A DNA stretch of 64,000 nucleotides from Crocosphaera sp. UHCC 0190 (GCF_034932065.1 NZ_JAYGHP010000004.1:241585-305584); one strand, 5' to 3'. Shown: positions 34,133-42,783, counted from the first letter of the stretch. Notes: generated by a model from the sequence alone, not told the origin. Made by a program: numbers and translations.

Positions 34133-35026
34133 ATGAGCAGCGAAACTGAGTATATTAAAGAAGCCGATGCCACTCGCGTAAGGGTTTTAAGTGAAGCCCT
34201 TCCCTACATTCAACAATTTGCTGAACGTACCGTTGTCATTAAATACGGAGGGGCTGCCATGAAAGATAGTTCCCTCAAAGATAAAGTAATCCGAGATATT
34301 ATCTTTTTGGCCTGTGTTGGCGTTCGTCCTGTCATTGTTCATGGGGGTGGCCCAGAAATCAATAGTTGGCTCGATAAACTAGGCATTGAACCTCAGTTTA
34401 AGGATGGTTTACGGGTGACTGATGCACCGACAATGGACGTAGTGGAAATGGTGTTGGTGGGTCGCGTCAATAAATCATTAGTTTCTCTCATTAATCAAGC
34501 TGGGGGGCAGGGCGTTGGACTCTGTGGAAAAGATGGCAATTTAGTCAAAGCTCGCCGGGTTGATCAAGAGGGAATTGGCTTTGTGGGTGAAGTCAGTAAG
34601 GTCAATGCCAAAGTTGTTCACTGTTTAGTCAATAATGGCTATATTCCCGTTATTTCCAGTGTGGCCGCTGATGAAACGGGACAGGCTTATAATATTAACG
34701 CTGATACCTTTGCCGGGGAAATTGCCGCAGCCTTGGGGGCAGAAAAATTGATTCTATTGACAGATACTCCGGGAATTCTGGAAAATTATCACGATCCCTC
34801 CACTTTGTTGCCTAAATTAGATATTAAACAAGCTAGAGACTTAATCGGCCAAGGCATTGTGGCCGGGGGCATGATTCCTAAAGTGAATTGTTGTGTGCGA
34901 TCGCTGGCTCAAGGGGTGCGGGCCGCTCATATTATTGATGGTCGCATTCCTCATTCTATCCTGCTGGAAATCTTTACCGATCAAGGGATTGGCTCAATGA
35001 TCGTCGCCTCAGAATACCAAGCTTAA
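34133..35026 (+). CDS. argB: Acetylglutamate kinase
   Basis: ArgB phosphorylates N-acetylglutamate, the controlled step of arginine synthesis; in cyanobacteria it is relieved from arginine inhibition by the PII protein. The 297 residues show [37 protein letters not shown], the arginine/PII-class N-terminal helix [39 protein letters not shown] and [16 protein letters not shown]. The presence of PipX in the same window fits PII-based control, though no PII gene is here. Confidence 0.97.
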   Translation: MSSETEYIKEADATRVRVLSEALPYIQQFAERTVVIKYGGAAMKDSSLKDKVIRDIIFLACVGVRPVIVHGGGPEINSWLDKLGIEPQFKDGLRVTDAPTMDVVEMVLVGRVNKSLVSLINQAGGQGVGLCGKDGNLVKARRVDQEGIGFVGEVSKVNAKVVHCLVNNGYIPVISSVAADETGQAYNINADTFAGEIAAALGAEKLILLTDTPGILENYHDPSTLLPKLDIKQARDLIGQGIVAGGMIPKVNCCVRSLAQGVRAAHIIDGRIPHSILLEIFTDQGIGSMIVASEYQA

Positions 35027-35254
35027 GGGTAGTCGGTTCGGCTGATGGCAGGGATGATTAGGTAGTAATTACCGTACTTCTAGGTCAAAAGACTTGCCAA
35101 AATCGAACCGATCAGGTAACAATAAGGAGATGAAGATACTTCTCACTGTCTCTGTTTAGATAAATATCTACAACCTAATAAAACACACCCATACAAGAGA
35201 AGTATTGCTCTTAGAGCATTTGTACAATTTAGTAAACGCAAGTTGATTGAGTCT

Positions 35255-35473
35255 ATGACTAAACAAGTCGCTCATCCGATGTTGAAGTTTCAACGAAAGG
35301 TGTCTTCCCTTGTGGAATCGAAAGTCCTTAAATCCAGTGATAGTATTTGGAAAGTTGCCCTACTCTATGGAGATGATTGGGCCTATTGGAAAAGGGAACT
35401 CTTAGAATTTGGCTTTACCATGCAAGATCCCGTCAGTGAAGTGCTAGTGGTAGAAGGTTGGGACGAAGATTAG
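35255..35473 (+). CDS. DUF4327 family protein
   Basis: A 72-residue protein, MTKQVAHPMLKFQRKVSSLV then SDSIWKVALLYGDDWAYWKR and QDPVSEVLVVEGWDED, which is the DUF4327 pattern known only from cyanobacteria as far as I recall. ATG 35255 is preferred to an in-frame TTG twelve bases before. Function unknown. A terminator follows at 35545. Confidence 0.75.
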   Translation: MTKQVAHPMLKFQRKVSSLVESKVLKSSDSIWKVALLYGDDWAYWKRELLEFGFTMQDPVSEVLVVEGWDED

Positions 35474-35544
35474 TCCTCATTGCACCTAAGGGATGCAGAT
35501 AATTGTCCCAAGTTTTCTAGGGAATTTATCTACATCCTTGCAAT

Positions 35545-35577
35545 CTTCCTATCACTCCCCAGGTGAATGATAGGAAG
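35545..35577 (+). terminator. Terminator after the DUF4327 gene
   Basis: CTTCCTATCA and TGATAGGAAG form a perfect 10-bp stem with a 13-base loop, followed by GCCTTATTTTTG. It lies four bases before the stop of the convergent methyltransferase gene and could work for both. Confidence 0.75.
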
Positions 35578-35580
35578 GCC

Positions 35581-36429
35581 TTATTTTTGTCCACAAAGAA
35601 GGCCGAAACGGATTAACCCTCGTTCATATCCATGACGCATTAATCCCAAGGATAATGCCCCTTCTAGGGTTGTCCGGCCGCTGTTCAATAAACCAACGAT
35701 TGCTGGTAAGTCTAAAGCTGAATCGATTACCACCTGCCAAAACGGTGCAACAGCTAGGGACCAATCATCAACCCGAATATTATTCAATCCACAGTCGCGG
35801 GCAATAGTTTCATACTCTGGCAAAGAAATAACATAGGGCAAACAATAAACCCGATAAATTTCTTGTAAATGCCGTTTTTCATCCGGTGTCAATTCCCCTG
35901 CCCAGGAATTGGTTGGACGATGACACCAAGTAGCACAAATAAAGGTTCCCCCTGGTTTTAAGACACGATAACATTCTCGGAAAAATTGGTGTTTGTCGGG
36001 CATATGTTCGCCGCTTTCTAATGACCATACCAGGTCAAATTGATTGTCGGGAAAGGGCATATTGAGGGCATCAGTCACGCGGAACTGTACCTTTTCATCT
36101 AATTTGACCTCATGGGCCCGTTCGGTGGCTCTATTGGCTTGTACGGGTGAGAGGGTAATTCCTGTGGCGGTGGCGTTGAATTTTTCGGCCAAATAGAGGG
36201 TACTGCCGCCAATTCCACAACCCACATCTAGGAGATTATCAACCGTTTTAATATTAGCCCAAATCAATAATTCTTCAATTAAATCAATTTGTGCTTGACG
36301 ACGATTAATTTTATAATTTCCGGCCCTTCCATAGTAGCCGTGGTGCATATGTTCACCCCAAATTTTTTCCCACAGTTCACTAGAAGTATCATAGAATTGG
36401 GCAATTTGTTGAGATAAAGTTGAAGTCAT
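35581..36429 (-). CDS. Gamma-tocopherol methyltransferase-like SAM methyltransferase
   Basis: A 282-residue class I methyltransferase. Motif I is LLDVGCGIGGSTLYLAEKF (~65-83), followed by VTDALNMPFPDNQFDLVWSL and YRVLKPGGTFICATWCHRP. The N-terminal IAQFYDTSSELWEKIWGEHMHHGYY and the C-terminal region LMRHGYERGLIRFGLL are characteristic of the gamma-tocopherol/MPBQ methyltransferase group, which finishes vitamin E synthesis. It lacks a long N-terminal membrane segment. The exact tocopherol step is inferred. Confidence 0.75.
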   Translation of the reverse strand: MTSTLSQQIAQFYDTSSELWEKIWGEHMHHGYYGRAGNYKINRRQAQIDLIEELLIWANIKTVDNLLDVGCGIGGSTLYLAEKFNATATGITLSPVQANRATERAHEVKLDEKVQFRVTDALNMPFPDNQFDLVWSLESGEHMPDKHQFFRECYRVLKPGGTFICATWCHRPTNSWAGELTPDEKRHLQEIYRVYCLPYVISLPEYETIARDCGLNNIRVDDWSLAVAPFWQVVIDSALDLPAIVGLLNSGRTTLEGALSLGLMRHGYERGLIRFGLLCGQK

Positions 36430-36588
36430 CTATCAGTCCTATTTTATACAATTAATTTTAATTGATCCCTAACAAAAAGTGGGTTAAATAATAGCCATTT
36501 CAGCGATTTAACCCACTCAGTTGTTTGAGGCACATTGCCGCAGTATTAAGCGTCTTCTGACATTAATATGTTATGCGGAATGATTTTC

Positions 36589-37464
36589 TTAATTATTCTC
36601 AGTTTGATCGCCATAAAGTTCTATTAACTTAATTAAGCGTTCATCTTGCCAATAACTATCAAAAACAGAGTTATTTTTGGCCAATTCAATACAAATTTCA
36701 GGACAGATATCAATGGCTTCTTCTAAACAATGAATTGCTTCATCTCTCTTGTTTAAAATTGCCTGACAACACCCTTGATAATACCAAGCATACTCATCAT
36801 TGGGTTCAGCATCAAGAGCTTTTTGGTAACAATTAACTGCCTCATCTAGACGGTTTAACTGTTGTAAAATTTGTCCCTGTTGATACCAAGACCAATAATC
36901 ACGAGGTTTTGCGTCTAAGGCTTTTTCGTAATTATTTAATGCCGCTTCTAATTGTCCGTCATTGCGTAAACAATCTCCGCGACGATACCAGGCCCAATAA
37001 TCATTAGGCCGAATTTCGAGGGCTTTGTCAAATGCAGCGATCGCCTCTGCATATTTTTCTGATAAACGATAGGCTTCTGCAATGCGATATTGCGCCCAAT
37101 AATCGTTAGAATAAACCGATAACGCTTGATTAAAGCATTCAATGGCTTTGTCATACTCTTTTAATTCTTCGAGATGAACACAGCCTTGATCATACCAAGC
37201 CCAGTAATTGTTCGGTTGAATTTTAGCAGCGTTTTCATAGCTGTCGACAGCTTCATCATAGCGTCCGAGTTCTTCTAGTGTCATACCCCTTTTATACCAA
37301 GCCCAATAATCATTTGGATAATATTCTAAGGCTTTTTCGTAACACATTAACGCATCTCGATAAAGTTGTCCTAAACGGAGTCTATTTCCTTGCTGATACC
37401 AACTAAGATAACTGTCAGGACGACATTCTAAAGGAAGGTAAAGAGTGGCTTGAGTCTGTATCAT
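36589..37464 (-). CDS. TPR repeat protein
   Basis: A 291-residue protein built almost entirely of about seven 34-residue tetratricopeptide repeats. Each repeat carries a conserved NDYWAWYxxG segment, for example YYPNDYWAWYKRGMTLEELG and RPNDYWAWYRRGDCLRNDG, followed by YDEAVDSYENAAKIQPN-type helices. The nearly identical WAWY motif points to recent repeat expansion. TPR arrays bind other proteins; no partner can be named. No signal peptide. It diverges from the DUF790 gene by 119 bases. Confidence 0.88.
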   Translation of the reverse strand: MIQTQATLYLPLECRPDSYLSWYQQGNRLRLGQLYRDALMCYEKALEYYPNDYWAWYKRGMTLEELGRYDEAVDSYENAAKIQPNNYWAWYDQGCVHLEELKEYDKAIECFNQALSVYSNDYWAQYRIAEAYRLSEKYAEAIAAFDKALEIRPNDYWAWYRRGDCLRNDGQLEAALNNYEKALDAKPRDYWSWYQQGQILQQLNRLDEAVNCYQKALDAEPNDEYAWYYQGCCQAILNKRDEAIHCLEEAIDICPEICIELAKNNSVFDSYWQDERLIKLIELYGDQTENN

Positions 37465-37583
37465 GGCTGTTAGAGATGGGGTGAGATTTATTTTATGATG
37501 ATTCGTTAAGCAATATGCAATAATTGCATTAAAGCGATTGAATATTTACACAATACACAATTTCCGTTGATTATTATTATTTT

Positions 37584-38816
37584 ATGTTACCTTCTGATTT
37601 ACTAATTTATCGCTATAGTGGGGAATCAATTGTTCCGAAACACTTACCCCTAAATTCTACCGCGATCGCGTTAGCTTCTGAACAAATTGATTGTTTTCAG
37701 GATTCTTTGGGAAATACCCAAGGACAATTAGATCAAAAACTTTTAGAATTAGAAGGAGACAGTCCTAATTATCGGGTAAAAAGAGGTTTGGCTCATCTTT
37801 TAAAAAATCATTTTTCGACTTTTGAAATTGTTAGTCCTCTGGAACCAGAAGATTTACGAAAAAGAGTATTTAGTCGTTCTGCTGAATCTGTACCTATTCC
37901 TCAAAATCGTCCCCATTTACTAGAAAATTTAGCTAGTTTACTCAGTGAAGAATTAAAGCGAGAAGTTTTACCCAGTGAAATTGAAAGAGGATTATATGCA
38001 GATTTAAAAGAGAATCGTATTTTAGTAAGCTTTGAACCACCAGAACCTGAAACTTTGATTCATCGTTATAATTTATCCCAAATTCAAGGGGTTTTTTATC
38101 GAGCAACTTATATTGTGATTAATGCTCATCGTAATGATCCAGGGGAATATAAACTCTTGTTTCGCTATCTTAAATTATTCCAATTAATGACCTATATTGA
38201 AGGGGATGCGGACACGGGATTTACCATTACGATTGATGGCCCTACCAGTTTATTTAAAGCCAGTACCCGTTATGGGTTATCCTTAGCAAAAATGATTCCC
38301 GCATTACTTCATGTCAGTAAATGGAGTCTCAAAACTAAGCTACAAAGTCGAGATTCTTATACAGGAGGCATCAAAACCAGTTACTTTAATTTAGACGATC
38401 ATTGCGGCTTAACGACTCATTATTCTAGGGGTAAAACCTATGATAGTATGTTAGAAGAATCCTTTGCAAAACGATGGGAAAAATTAAAAACAGAGTGGAA
38501 ATTAGAACGAGAAGTAGACTTAATTCCCTTACCTGGAAGTGTGATGATTCCAGACTTTCGTTTAGTTCATCCTGATGGCCGAGATTTCTTGTTAGAAATT
38601 GTGGGTTATTGGCGGCCTGAGTATTTACAAAAGAAATTTTATCAAGTGCGTAACGCTGATGTGAATAATTTAATTTTAGCCGTGTCTGAACGTTTAAATT
38701 TAGAGAAAGCTGGCGTTAATTTTAATGATACTCCTGCCAAAGTTATCTGGTTTAAAGATAAGTTAAATCCTAAAGCTGTTTTGTCTCTATTGGAAGAGAA
38801 TTTATCGAATAAATGA
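37584..38816 (+). CDS. DUF790 family predicted nuclease (Bax1-like)
   Basis: A 410-residue protein starting MLPSDLLIYRYSGESIVPKHL. The nuclease-like C-terminal domain contains VMIPDFRLVHPDGRDFLLEIVGYWRPEYLQKK, the PD-(D/E)xK pattern with D in PDF, E in LEIVG and a following lysine. In archaea and many bacteria DUF790/Bax1 nucleases are encoded beside an XPB-like helicase and work with it in DNA repair. No helicase gene is adjacent in this window, so it is an orphan copy or the pair is split. The sequence of the domain is complete. Confidence 0.78.
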   Translation: MLPSDLLIYRYSGESIVPKHLPLNSTAIALASEQIDCFQDSLGNTQGQLDQKLLELEGDSPNYRVKRGLAHLLKNHFSTFEIVSPLEPEDLRKRVFSRSAESVPIPQNRPHLLENLASLLSEELKREVLPSEIERGLYADLKENRILVSFEPPEPETLIHRYNLSQIQGVFYRATYIVINAHRNDPGEYKLLFRYLKLFQLMTYIEGDADTGFTITIDGPTSLFKASTRYGLSLAKMIPALLHVSKWSLKTKLQSRDSYTGGIKTSYFNLDDHCGLTTHYSRGKTYDSMLEESFAKRWEKLKTEWKLEREVDLIPLPGSVMIPDFRLVHPDGRDFLLEIVGYWRPEYLQKKFYQVRNADVNNLILAVSERLNLEKAGVNFNDTPAKVIWFKDKLNPKAVLSLLEENLSNK

Positions 38817-38819
38817 AAC

Positions 38820-39015
38820 ATGATTACTTTAAAGAATCTACAGCAGTATATTTATATTAAGAGATGCTGGCAATCCTAATTTTGCGATTATTGATTTTAG
38901 TTTGTTTGGTGGTAATGGAACACAAAAAAGTATTACAGGCGATCGCTTTTTTATCAATTTTAATAAAATAAAAGGAGTACCCTATTTGCTAAGATCAAAT
39001 CTATCTGGAGTTTAA
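38820..39015 (+). pseudogene. Possible frameshifted small gene
   Basis: An ATG at 38820 reads MITLKNLQQYIYI before a stop; from there the next frame continues without a stop as LRDAGNPNFAIIDFSLFGGN, then GTQKSITGDRFFINFNK...LLRSNLSGV up to the TAA at 39013-39015. The second part has a convincing protein-like composition, so a single indel in the AT-rich segment near 38855 is likely. I do not recognise the product. It is followed by a second frameshifted gene. Confidence 0.35.
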
Positions 39016-39018
39016 CCT

Positions 39019-39421
39019 ATGAATCAAGATCCCCCCCCCATCACCGTCACTTATACTCTTGAAGAAATGTTCTCTAGATTAGAACAGAAAATAGAGAAGC
39101 AGTCAGAATTAACAGCAACGAGTCTCAACACACTATCAGAGAAAATAGAAACGGTTAAAAATGAACTAGAGAACAAAATCGACAAAATAGAGGACAAAAT
39201 AGATAAAATAGAGGACAAAATAGATAAACAATCAGAAGAAATAGCAGGAATTAAATCTACATTCATTACAAGCACAACAGCCATTAGTTCAAAAAATACC
39301 TGATTTAGCTGAAAAAGTAGGAGAATTAAAGAATTGGAGGCAAATCGTCTTTATTCTGGCAACCGCTACAGTGAGCGGTGTCATCGGTTGGTTTATTCGA
39401 GGGGGAAATCTCAAACCTTAG
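39019..39421 (+). pseudogene. Frameshifted coiled-coil protein with C-terminal membrane helix
   Basis: The frame from ATG 39019 has an eight-C run at codons 5-7, a coiled coil built of KIEDKID repeats, and stops at 39303. From about 39275 another frame continues as QAQQPLVQKIPDLAEKVGEL, NWRQIVFILATATVSGVIGW, ending FIRGGNLKP at 39421. The joined protein, coiled coil then a single C-terminal membrane anchor, is a familiar cyanobacterial hypothetical type. One extra base near ATTCATTACAAG explains the break. Either a recent pseudogene or a sequence error. Confidence 0.65.
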
Positions 39422-39601
39422 CTTAATCTATTTCAGAACAGTCGAAAACGAACAAGACAAATGCACTACTCTAGAGGGAACTTGGGAAATTTTGACCAAG
39501 GGATCAATAATTTGCATTTGGCAAACTTATTTACCCTAAAACCCAACTATCCTCTACAATAAAGGAAAGCAATAAGTAAATGTACTACGGAAAAAATACC
39601 T

Positions 39602-39874
39602 ATGGCGAGTGGTAAATTTGAAACCCCTGCGTCCCTATCTGGCCGAGAAATGGAAATTCTTGACCTACTTTCTACAGGTTTAACCAATCTGGAAATTGCT
39701 GAGAAATTAGACATTAGTAAACGGACAGTAGATAATCACATTAGCAACATTCTGACCAAAACGAAAACAGAAAATCGGGTAGAATTGGTGCGTTGGGCTT
39801 TGCAATGGGGTAAAGTGTGCCTCAATGATGTTAATTGTTGTTTGTTACCATCAAGTAGCGAAATGCTATCATAA
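39602..39874 (+). CDS. pedR: Small LuxR-type regulator, PedR-like
   Basis: A 90-residue protein that is almost only a LuxR/FixJ HTH: LSGREMEILDLLSTGLTNLEIAEKLDISKRTVDNHISNILTKTKTENRVELVRWALQWGK (quoted here across the domain, ~13-72), followed by VCLNDVNCC. The size and the C-terminal region with cysteines match PedR of Synechocystis, a redox-responsive regulator linked to photosynthetic electron transport. No receiver domain is attached. The end overlaps the next gene by 50 bases. The name is by similarity from memory. Confidence 0.72.
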   Translation: MASGKFETPASLSGREMEILDLLSTGLTNLEIAEKLDISKRTVDNHISNILTKTKTENRVELVRWALQWGKVCLNDVNCCLLPSSSEMLS

Positions 39875-40421
39875 ATGGGTTAATGTTGCCTTAACAGTCC
39901 TTGTCAGCAGTGTTGCCATCAACTTGAGTGGTTGCACAGAAGGTACTTTTGTGACACCCCCAACGCAACCCTTAGGAAATACCTTAAATAGCACATCAGC
40001 AGAACAGCATCCTCGTTTATCCTATGAGGGTCGTTATATGGTTTTTGCCTCGGATCGTCAGGGAAAGCGGAGTATTTGGTTATATGATACTCAAAATGGC
40101 CGTTTGCTACCCTTACCAGGACTAAACCAACCTGGAACAGTTCAGGATCAACCTGATATTAGTGCGGACGGGCGATATATTGTTTATGTTTCTGAGCAAG
40201 AAGGTAAATCTGATATCTTTATTTATGATCGCCAAAGTCTAGAGGGTAAGAATATTACCCAAGATTTGCTCGGAGAAGTTCGTCATCCTACTATTAGTGG
40301 TAATGGCCGTTTTATTGCTTTTGAGTTTAACCGTTCGGGGCAATGGGATATTATTATTTATGATCGGGGTTTAAATACACCGTTATCGTTACCAGGGAAC
40401 CCAGAAACTGATATAAAATGA
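39825..40421 (+). CDS. TolB/WD40-like beta-propeller lipoprotein
   Basis: A 198-residue protein. A membrane segment and lipobox (SVAINLSGC, ~30-38) mark it as a lipoprotein. The mature part has three PD40/TolB-type blades: HPRLSYEGRYMVFASDRQGK, QPDISADGRYIVYVSEQEGK and HPTISGNGRFIAFEFNRSGQ, each followed by IxLYD/IFIYD/IIIYD. Three blades are too few for a full propeller, so it may be part of an oligomer. The start ATG lies 50 bases inside pedR, so the two reading frames overlap. Confidence 0.75.
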   Translation: MMLIVVCYHQVAKCYHKWVNVALTVLVSSVAINLSGCTEGTFVTPPTQPLGNTLNSTSAEQHPRLSYEGRYMVFASDRQGKRSIWLYDTQNGRLLPLPGLNQPGTVQDQPDISADGRYIVYVSEQEGKSDIFIYDRQSLEGKNITQDLLGEVRHPTISGNGRFIAFEFNRSGQWDIIIYDRGLNTPLSLPGNPETDIK

Positions 40422-40955
40422 ACTACCCTATAGCCAAGTCCCTTCGCTCCAATTCAAAATTATTAAGTCACAATATCGGGGTTCATTGTCTAAATTAACA
40501 CTATTTTGAGTAACTTTGGCAATCATTTATTCCAATTTTTTGTCCCTTTATTGGGGGGAAATATTAATTGTTGTAACCTAATCCAAAAACCAAACAACCG
40601 CCTCATTATACTGATAGCAGAAGCATTATAAGTAAAATTGTTAGACTCGATTTTGGTAAGCAGTTCTCAAACTCAATAAGTTTAATAGGTTCAATCAATG
40701 GAGTGATGAAATTGCATCTGTTGAGCTAGGAGAATGTCCAGGTTTTTCCACTTAGCTCTAGCTACTTTATTCATGATGCAGGACAAGTTGATCGAGCATA
40801 AGCATTACATCAACAAGCACGGCGAAGACTTGCCGGAAATCCGCAACTCGAAGTGAGAGAAAGGACGGAATGTCGAGGTTTGGAAAGAAAGGCAGGCAGA
40901 TCCCAGTCATTCCATCTGAATATTAAGCCAATCACAATTACAACAGAAGAATATC
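40422..40955. other. Gap between the lipoprotein gene and the stress cassette
   Basis: About 530 bases without an intact gene. The first 300 bases are AT-rich and show nothing. The right part holds a 26-codon phosphoketolase remnant (40776-40856) followed by purine-rich DNA up to the HPF gene. It probably marks the left edge of an acquired segment. Confidence 0.6.
40776..40856 (+). pseudogene. C-terminal remnant of a phosphoketolase gene
   Basis: The frame reads MQDKLIEHKHYINKHGEDLP then EIRNSK and stop. This matches the conserved C-terminus of xylulose-5-phosphate/fructose-6-phosphate phosphoketolase (LIEHKxYIxxxGxDMPEIRxW). Nothing upstream in this frame matches the enzyme: only about fourteen unrelated codons precede it before a stop. 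So all but the last ~25 of roughly 800 residues has been lost. The base composition is richer in G+C than the upstream gap. Confidence 0.75.
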
Positions 40956-41306
40956 ATGCAAATCCAAATTAATACTGGACATAACATCGAAGGTCACGAA
41001 GCACTAGCCACTCAGGTTAGTGATGTAGTGGAAGATAGCCTAAGCCGATTCAGCGATCGCATCACTCAAGTTGATGTTCACCTGAGCGATGAGAACAGCG
41101 ACAAGAGGGGCGGCGGTAATGATATGCGGTGCATGATAGAAGTCCGTCTCGCAGGACACCAACCCCTCGCGGTAACACATCAGGCAGCGACCTTAGACCA
41201 AGCTGTTGAGGAGGCTGCGGAGAAAGTAAGCCACTTGATTGAGCATACTATTGGGCGACTTGAGCATCAAGCGAGTCATCGGACTGACCCACCTCTGTCT
41301 AGCTGA
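40956..41306 (+). CDS. Short HPF/RaiA family ribosome-associated protein
   Basis: A 116-residue protein starting MQIQINTGHNIEGHEALATQ, with VVEDSLSRFSDRITQVDVHLSDE and MIEVRLAGHQPLAVTHQAAT, DQAVEEAAEKVSHLIEHTIG. This is the beta-alpha-beta-beta-beta-alpha fold of HPF/YfiA, short form without the dimerising C-terminal domain of long HPF. Such proteins block translation by binding the 30S channel under stress. It is the first intact gene of the cassette and GC-richer than its left neighbours. Confidence 0.8.
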   Translation: MQIQINTGHNIEGHEALATQVSDVVEDSLSRFSDRITQVDVHLSDENSDKRGGGNDMRCMIEVRLAGHQPLAVTHQAATLDQAVEEAAEKVSHLIEHTIGRLEHQASHRTDPPLSS

Positions 41307-41340
41307 ATGAATAGTTAATAAATTTTCCCAGGAGTCAGAG

Positions 41341-41439
41341 ATGAATGTAGAAGACCTGAAAGGAAATAGATCGAAACCTGAGACAAGCTTGAGCAAAAAA
41401 TTTACGAAAGAGGTACACCATGAACTTATTAACGATTGA
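41341..41439 (+). CDS. Possible 32-codon leader peptide gene overlapping the eRF1-like gene
   Basis: An ATG with a good AGGAG site eight bases upstream opens MNVEDLKGNRSKPETSLSKK and ends in a stop at 41437-41439, 20 bases inside the next gene. It has no homologue I know. It might be a real coupled small gene or the remains of a lost one. Confidence 0.3.
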   Translation: MNVEDLKGNRSKPETSLSKKFTKEVHHELIND

Positions 41440-42571
41440 TGAATTAACCACTTTAACCACCGCATCAAACCCAACCTGTATCTCGATCTATGCGCCCATT
41501 GTGCGTTTAGGAGTTGAAACTCCGCAAAATCAGATTCGACTGAGTAATCTACTACGGCAAGTGGAAGAAAAATGGGTGGCACTGGGACTTCGGGGACAAG
41601 ATATCAGAGATTTGCTTCAACCCATTTATGATCTAGATAATGATGACTTCTGGCGACATCAAAGCAATGGATTGGCAATTTTTCTCTCTCCTAATTTTTT
41701 CCGTTATTACTGTTTGCCGATCACTTTTCCTGAATTAACAGTTATTGCCGATCGCTTTCACCTCAAACCACTACTGCAACTAATGTCGGGAGATGGGACG
41801 TTTTATGTTTTAGCCTTGAGTCAAAAGCAAATTCGCTTATTCCAAGGAACCCATTATCACCTTAATGAAATTGAGTTAACGGATGTACCGACCAATATGG
41901 CGGCCGCCTTGCAATACGATAATCCTGAAAAAAGCCTCCAATTACATACAGGTTCCTCTAAGGGGAGTAGTGGCGATCTCAGTGCCATTTTTCATGGTCA
42001 GGGAGGCGGAAACGAGGAACATAAAGATGATTTATTGCGTTACTTGCGCGAAGTTAATAACGGTCTAGAGTCTTTCTTGAAAAACCAGCAAGCACCGCTA
42101 ATTTTGGCAGGGGTTGATTATCTATTGCCTATTTATCATGAGGTAAACACCTATTCCCACTTGCTACCCTATGGTATCTCTGGTAATACAGAAACCTTGC
42201 CCCTAGAAGAACTGCATACCCAAGCATGGGAAATTGTACAGCCCTATTTTGATCTCACCAAAAAATCAACAATCTCCCACTATCAGGAACTACAAGGCGG
42301 CGATCAAACCGCCAACACCATCGAAAAAGTTGTCCCAGCCGCCTATTTCGAGCGTGTTGAAACCTTGTTTATTCCGATTGGTGAAAACGTTTGGGGAGTA
42401 TTCGATCCAGAGAAAAATTCCGTTCAGATTCACCCTCAAAGGGAAGTTGGGGACGAAGATTTGCTCGATCTAGCTGCACTACATACCCTAACCAATGGGG
42501 GAACTGTTTACGCAGTAGCGCAGGAAGATGTTCCTGAACATCAAGCGATCGCTGCTGTTTTGCGTTATTAA
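41420..42571 (+). CDS. Bacterial archaeo-eukaryotic release factor (eRF1/Dom34)-like protein
   Basis: A 383-residue protein. The opening LLTIDELTTLTTASNPTCISIYAP and the later YVLALSQKQIRLFQGTHYHL, PLILAGVDYLLPIYHEVNTY and NGGTVYAVAQEDVPEH follow the baeRF families, bacterial proteins with the eRF1 domain plan that probably act on stalled or hibernating ribosomes. No GGQ motif is visible. The preceding HPF gene supports a ribosome-related stress role. It starts with ATG behind GAAAGAGGT. Confidence 0.75.
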   Translation: MNLLTIDELTTLTTASNPTCISIYAPIVRLGVETPQNQIRLSNLLRQVEEKWVALGLRGQDIRDLLQPIYDLDNDDFWRHQSNGLAIFLSPNFFRYYCLPITFPELTVIADRFHLKPLLQLMSGDGTFYVLALSQKQIRLFQGTHYHLNEIELTDVPTNMAAALQYDNPEKSLQLHTGSSKGSSGDLSAIFHGQGGGNEEHKDDLLRYLREVNNGLESFLKNQQAPLILAGVDYLLPIYHEVNTYSHLLPYGISGNTETLPLEELHTQAWEIVQPYFDLTKKSTISHYQELQGGDQTANTIEKVVPAAYFERVETLFIPIGENVWGVFDPEKNSVQIHPQREVGDEDLLDLAALHTLTNGGTVYAVAQEDVPEHQAIAAVLRY

Positions 42572-42617
42572 AACTTAGATGTTTTATCCCCTCTTTCAAA
42601 GGAGACTAGGGGGGATA

Positions 42618-42783
42618 CAATACTGCTCGGTTAAACTGCAAAACATTCTAGAGATGGGGGGGTGTGGGAGGTGTGGGGAGCAATCTTGTAATAGTCAGGT
42701 TTTTATCTTCCCCTTCTTCCCCCCCTTCCCACCCTTCCCTATCCCTGCCTCAACCGACTTTTTTTGTTAACCGAGCAGTATTG
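42618..42783. mobile_element. 166-bp foldback element with perfect 17-bp inverted ends
   Basis: CAATACTGCTCGGTTAA (42618-42634) and its exact complement (42767-42783) bound a G-rich then C/T-rich interior (about 42655-42680 and 42710-42750) that can fold back on itself. No target duplication is evident and there is no coding capacity. It looks like a MITE or foldback repeat inserted between the eRF1-like and DUF302 genes. Confidence 0.75.

Noticed and set aside
36589-37464. Regular ~100-base periodicity considered as a CRISPR array or DNA repeat
   Set aside because: The period is that of 34-residue TPR units with diverged DNA; there are no short identical repeats with unique spacers.
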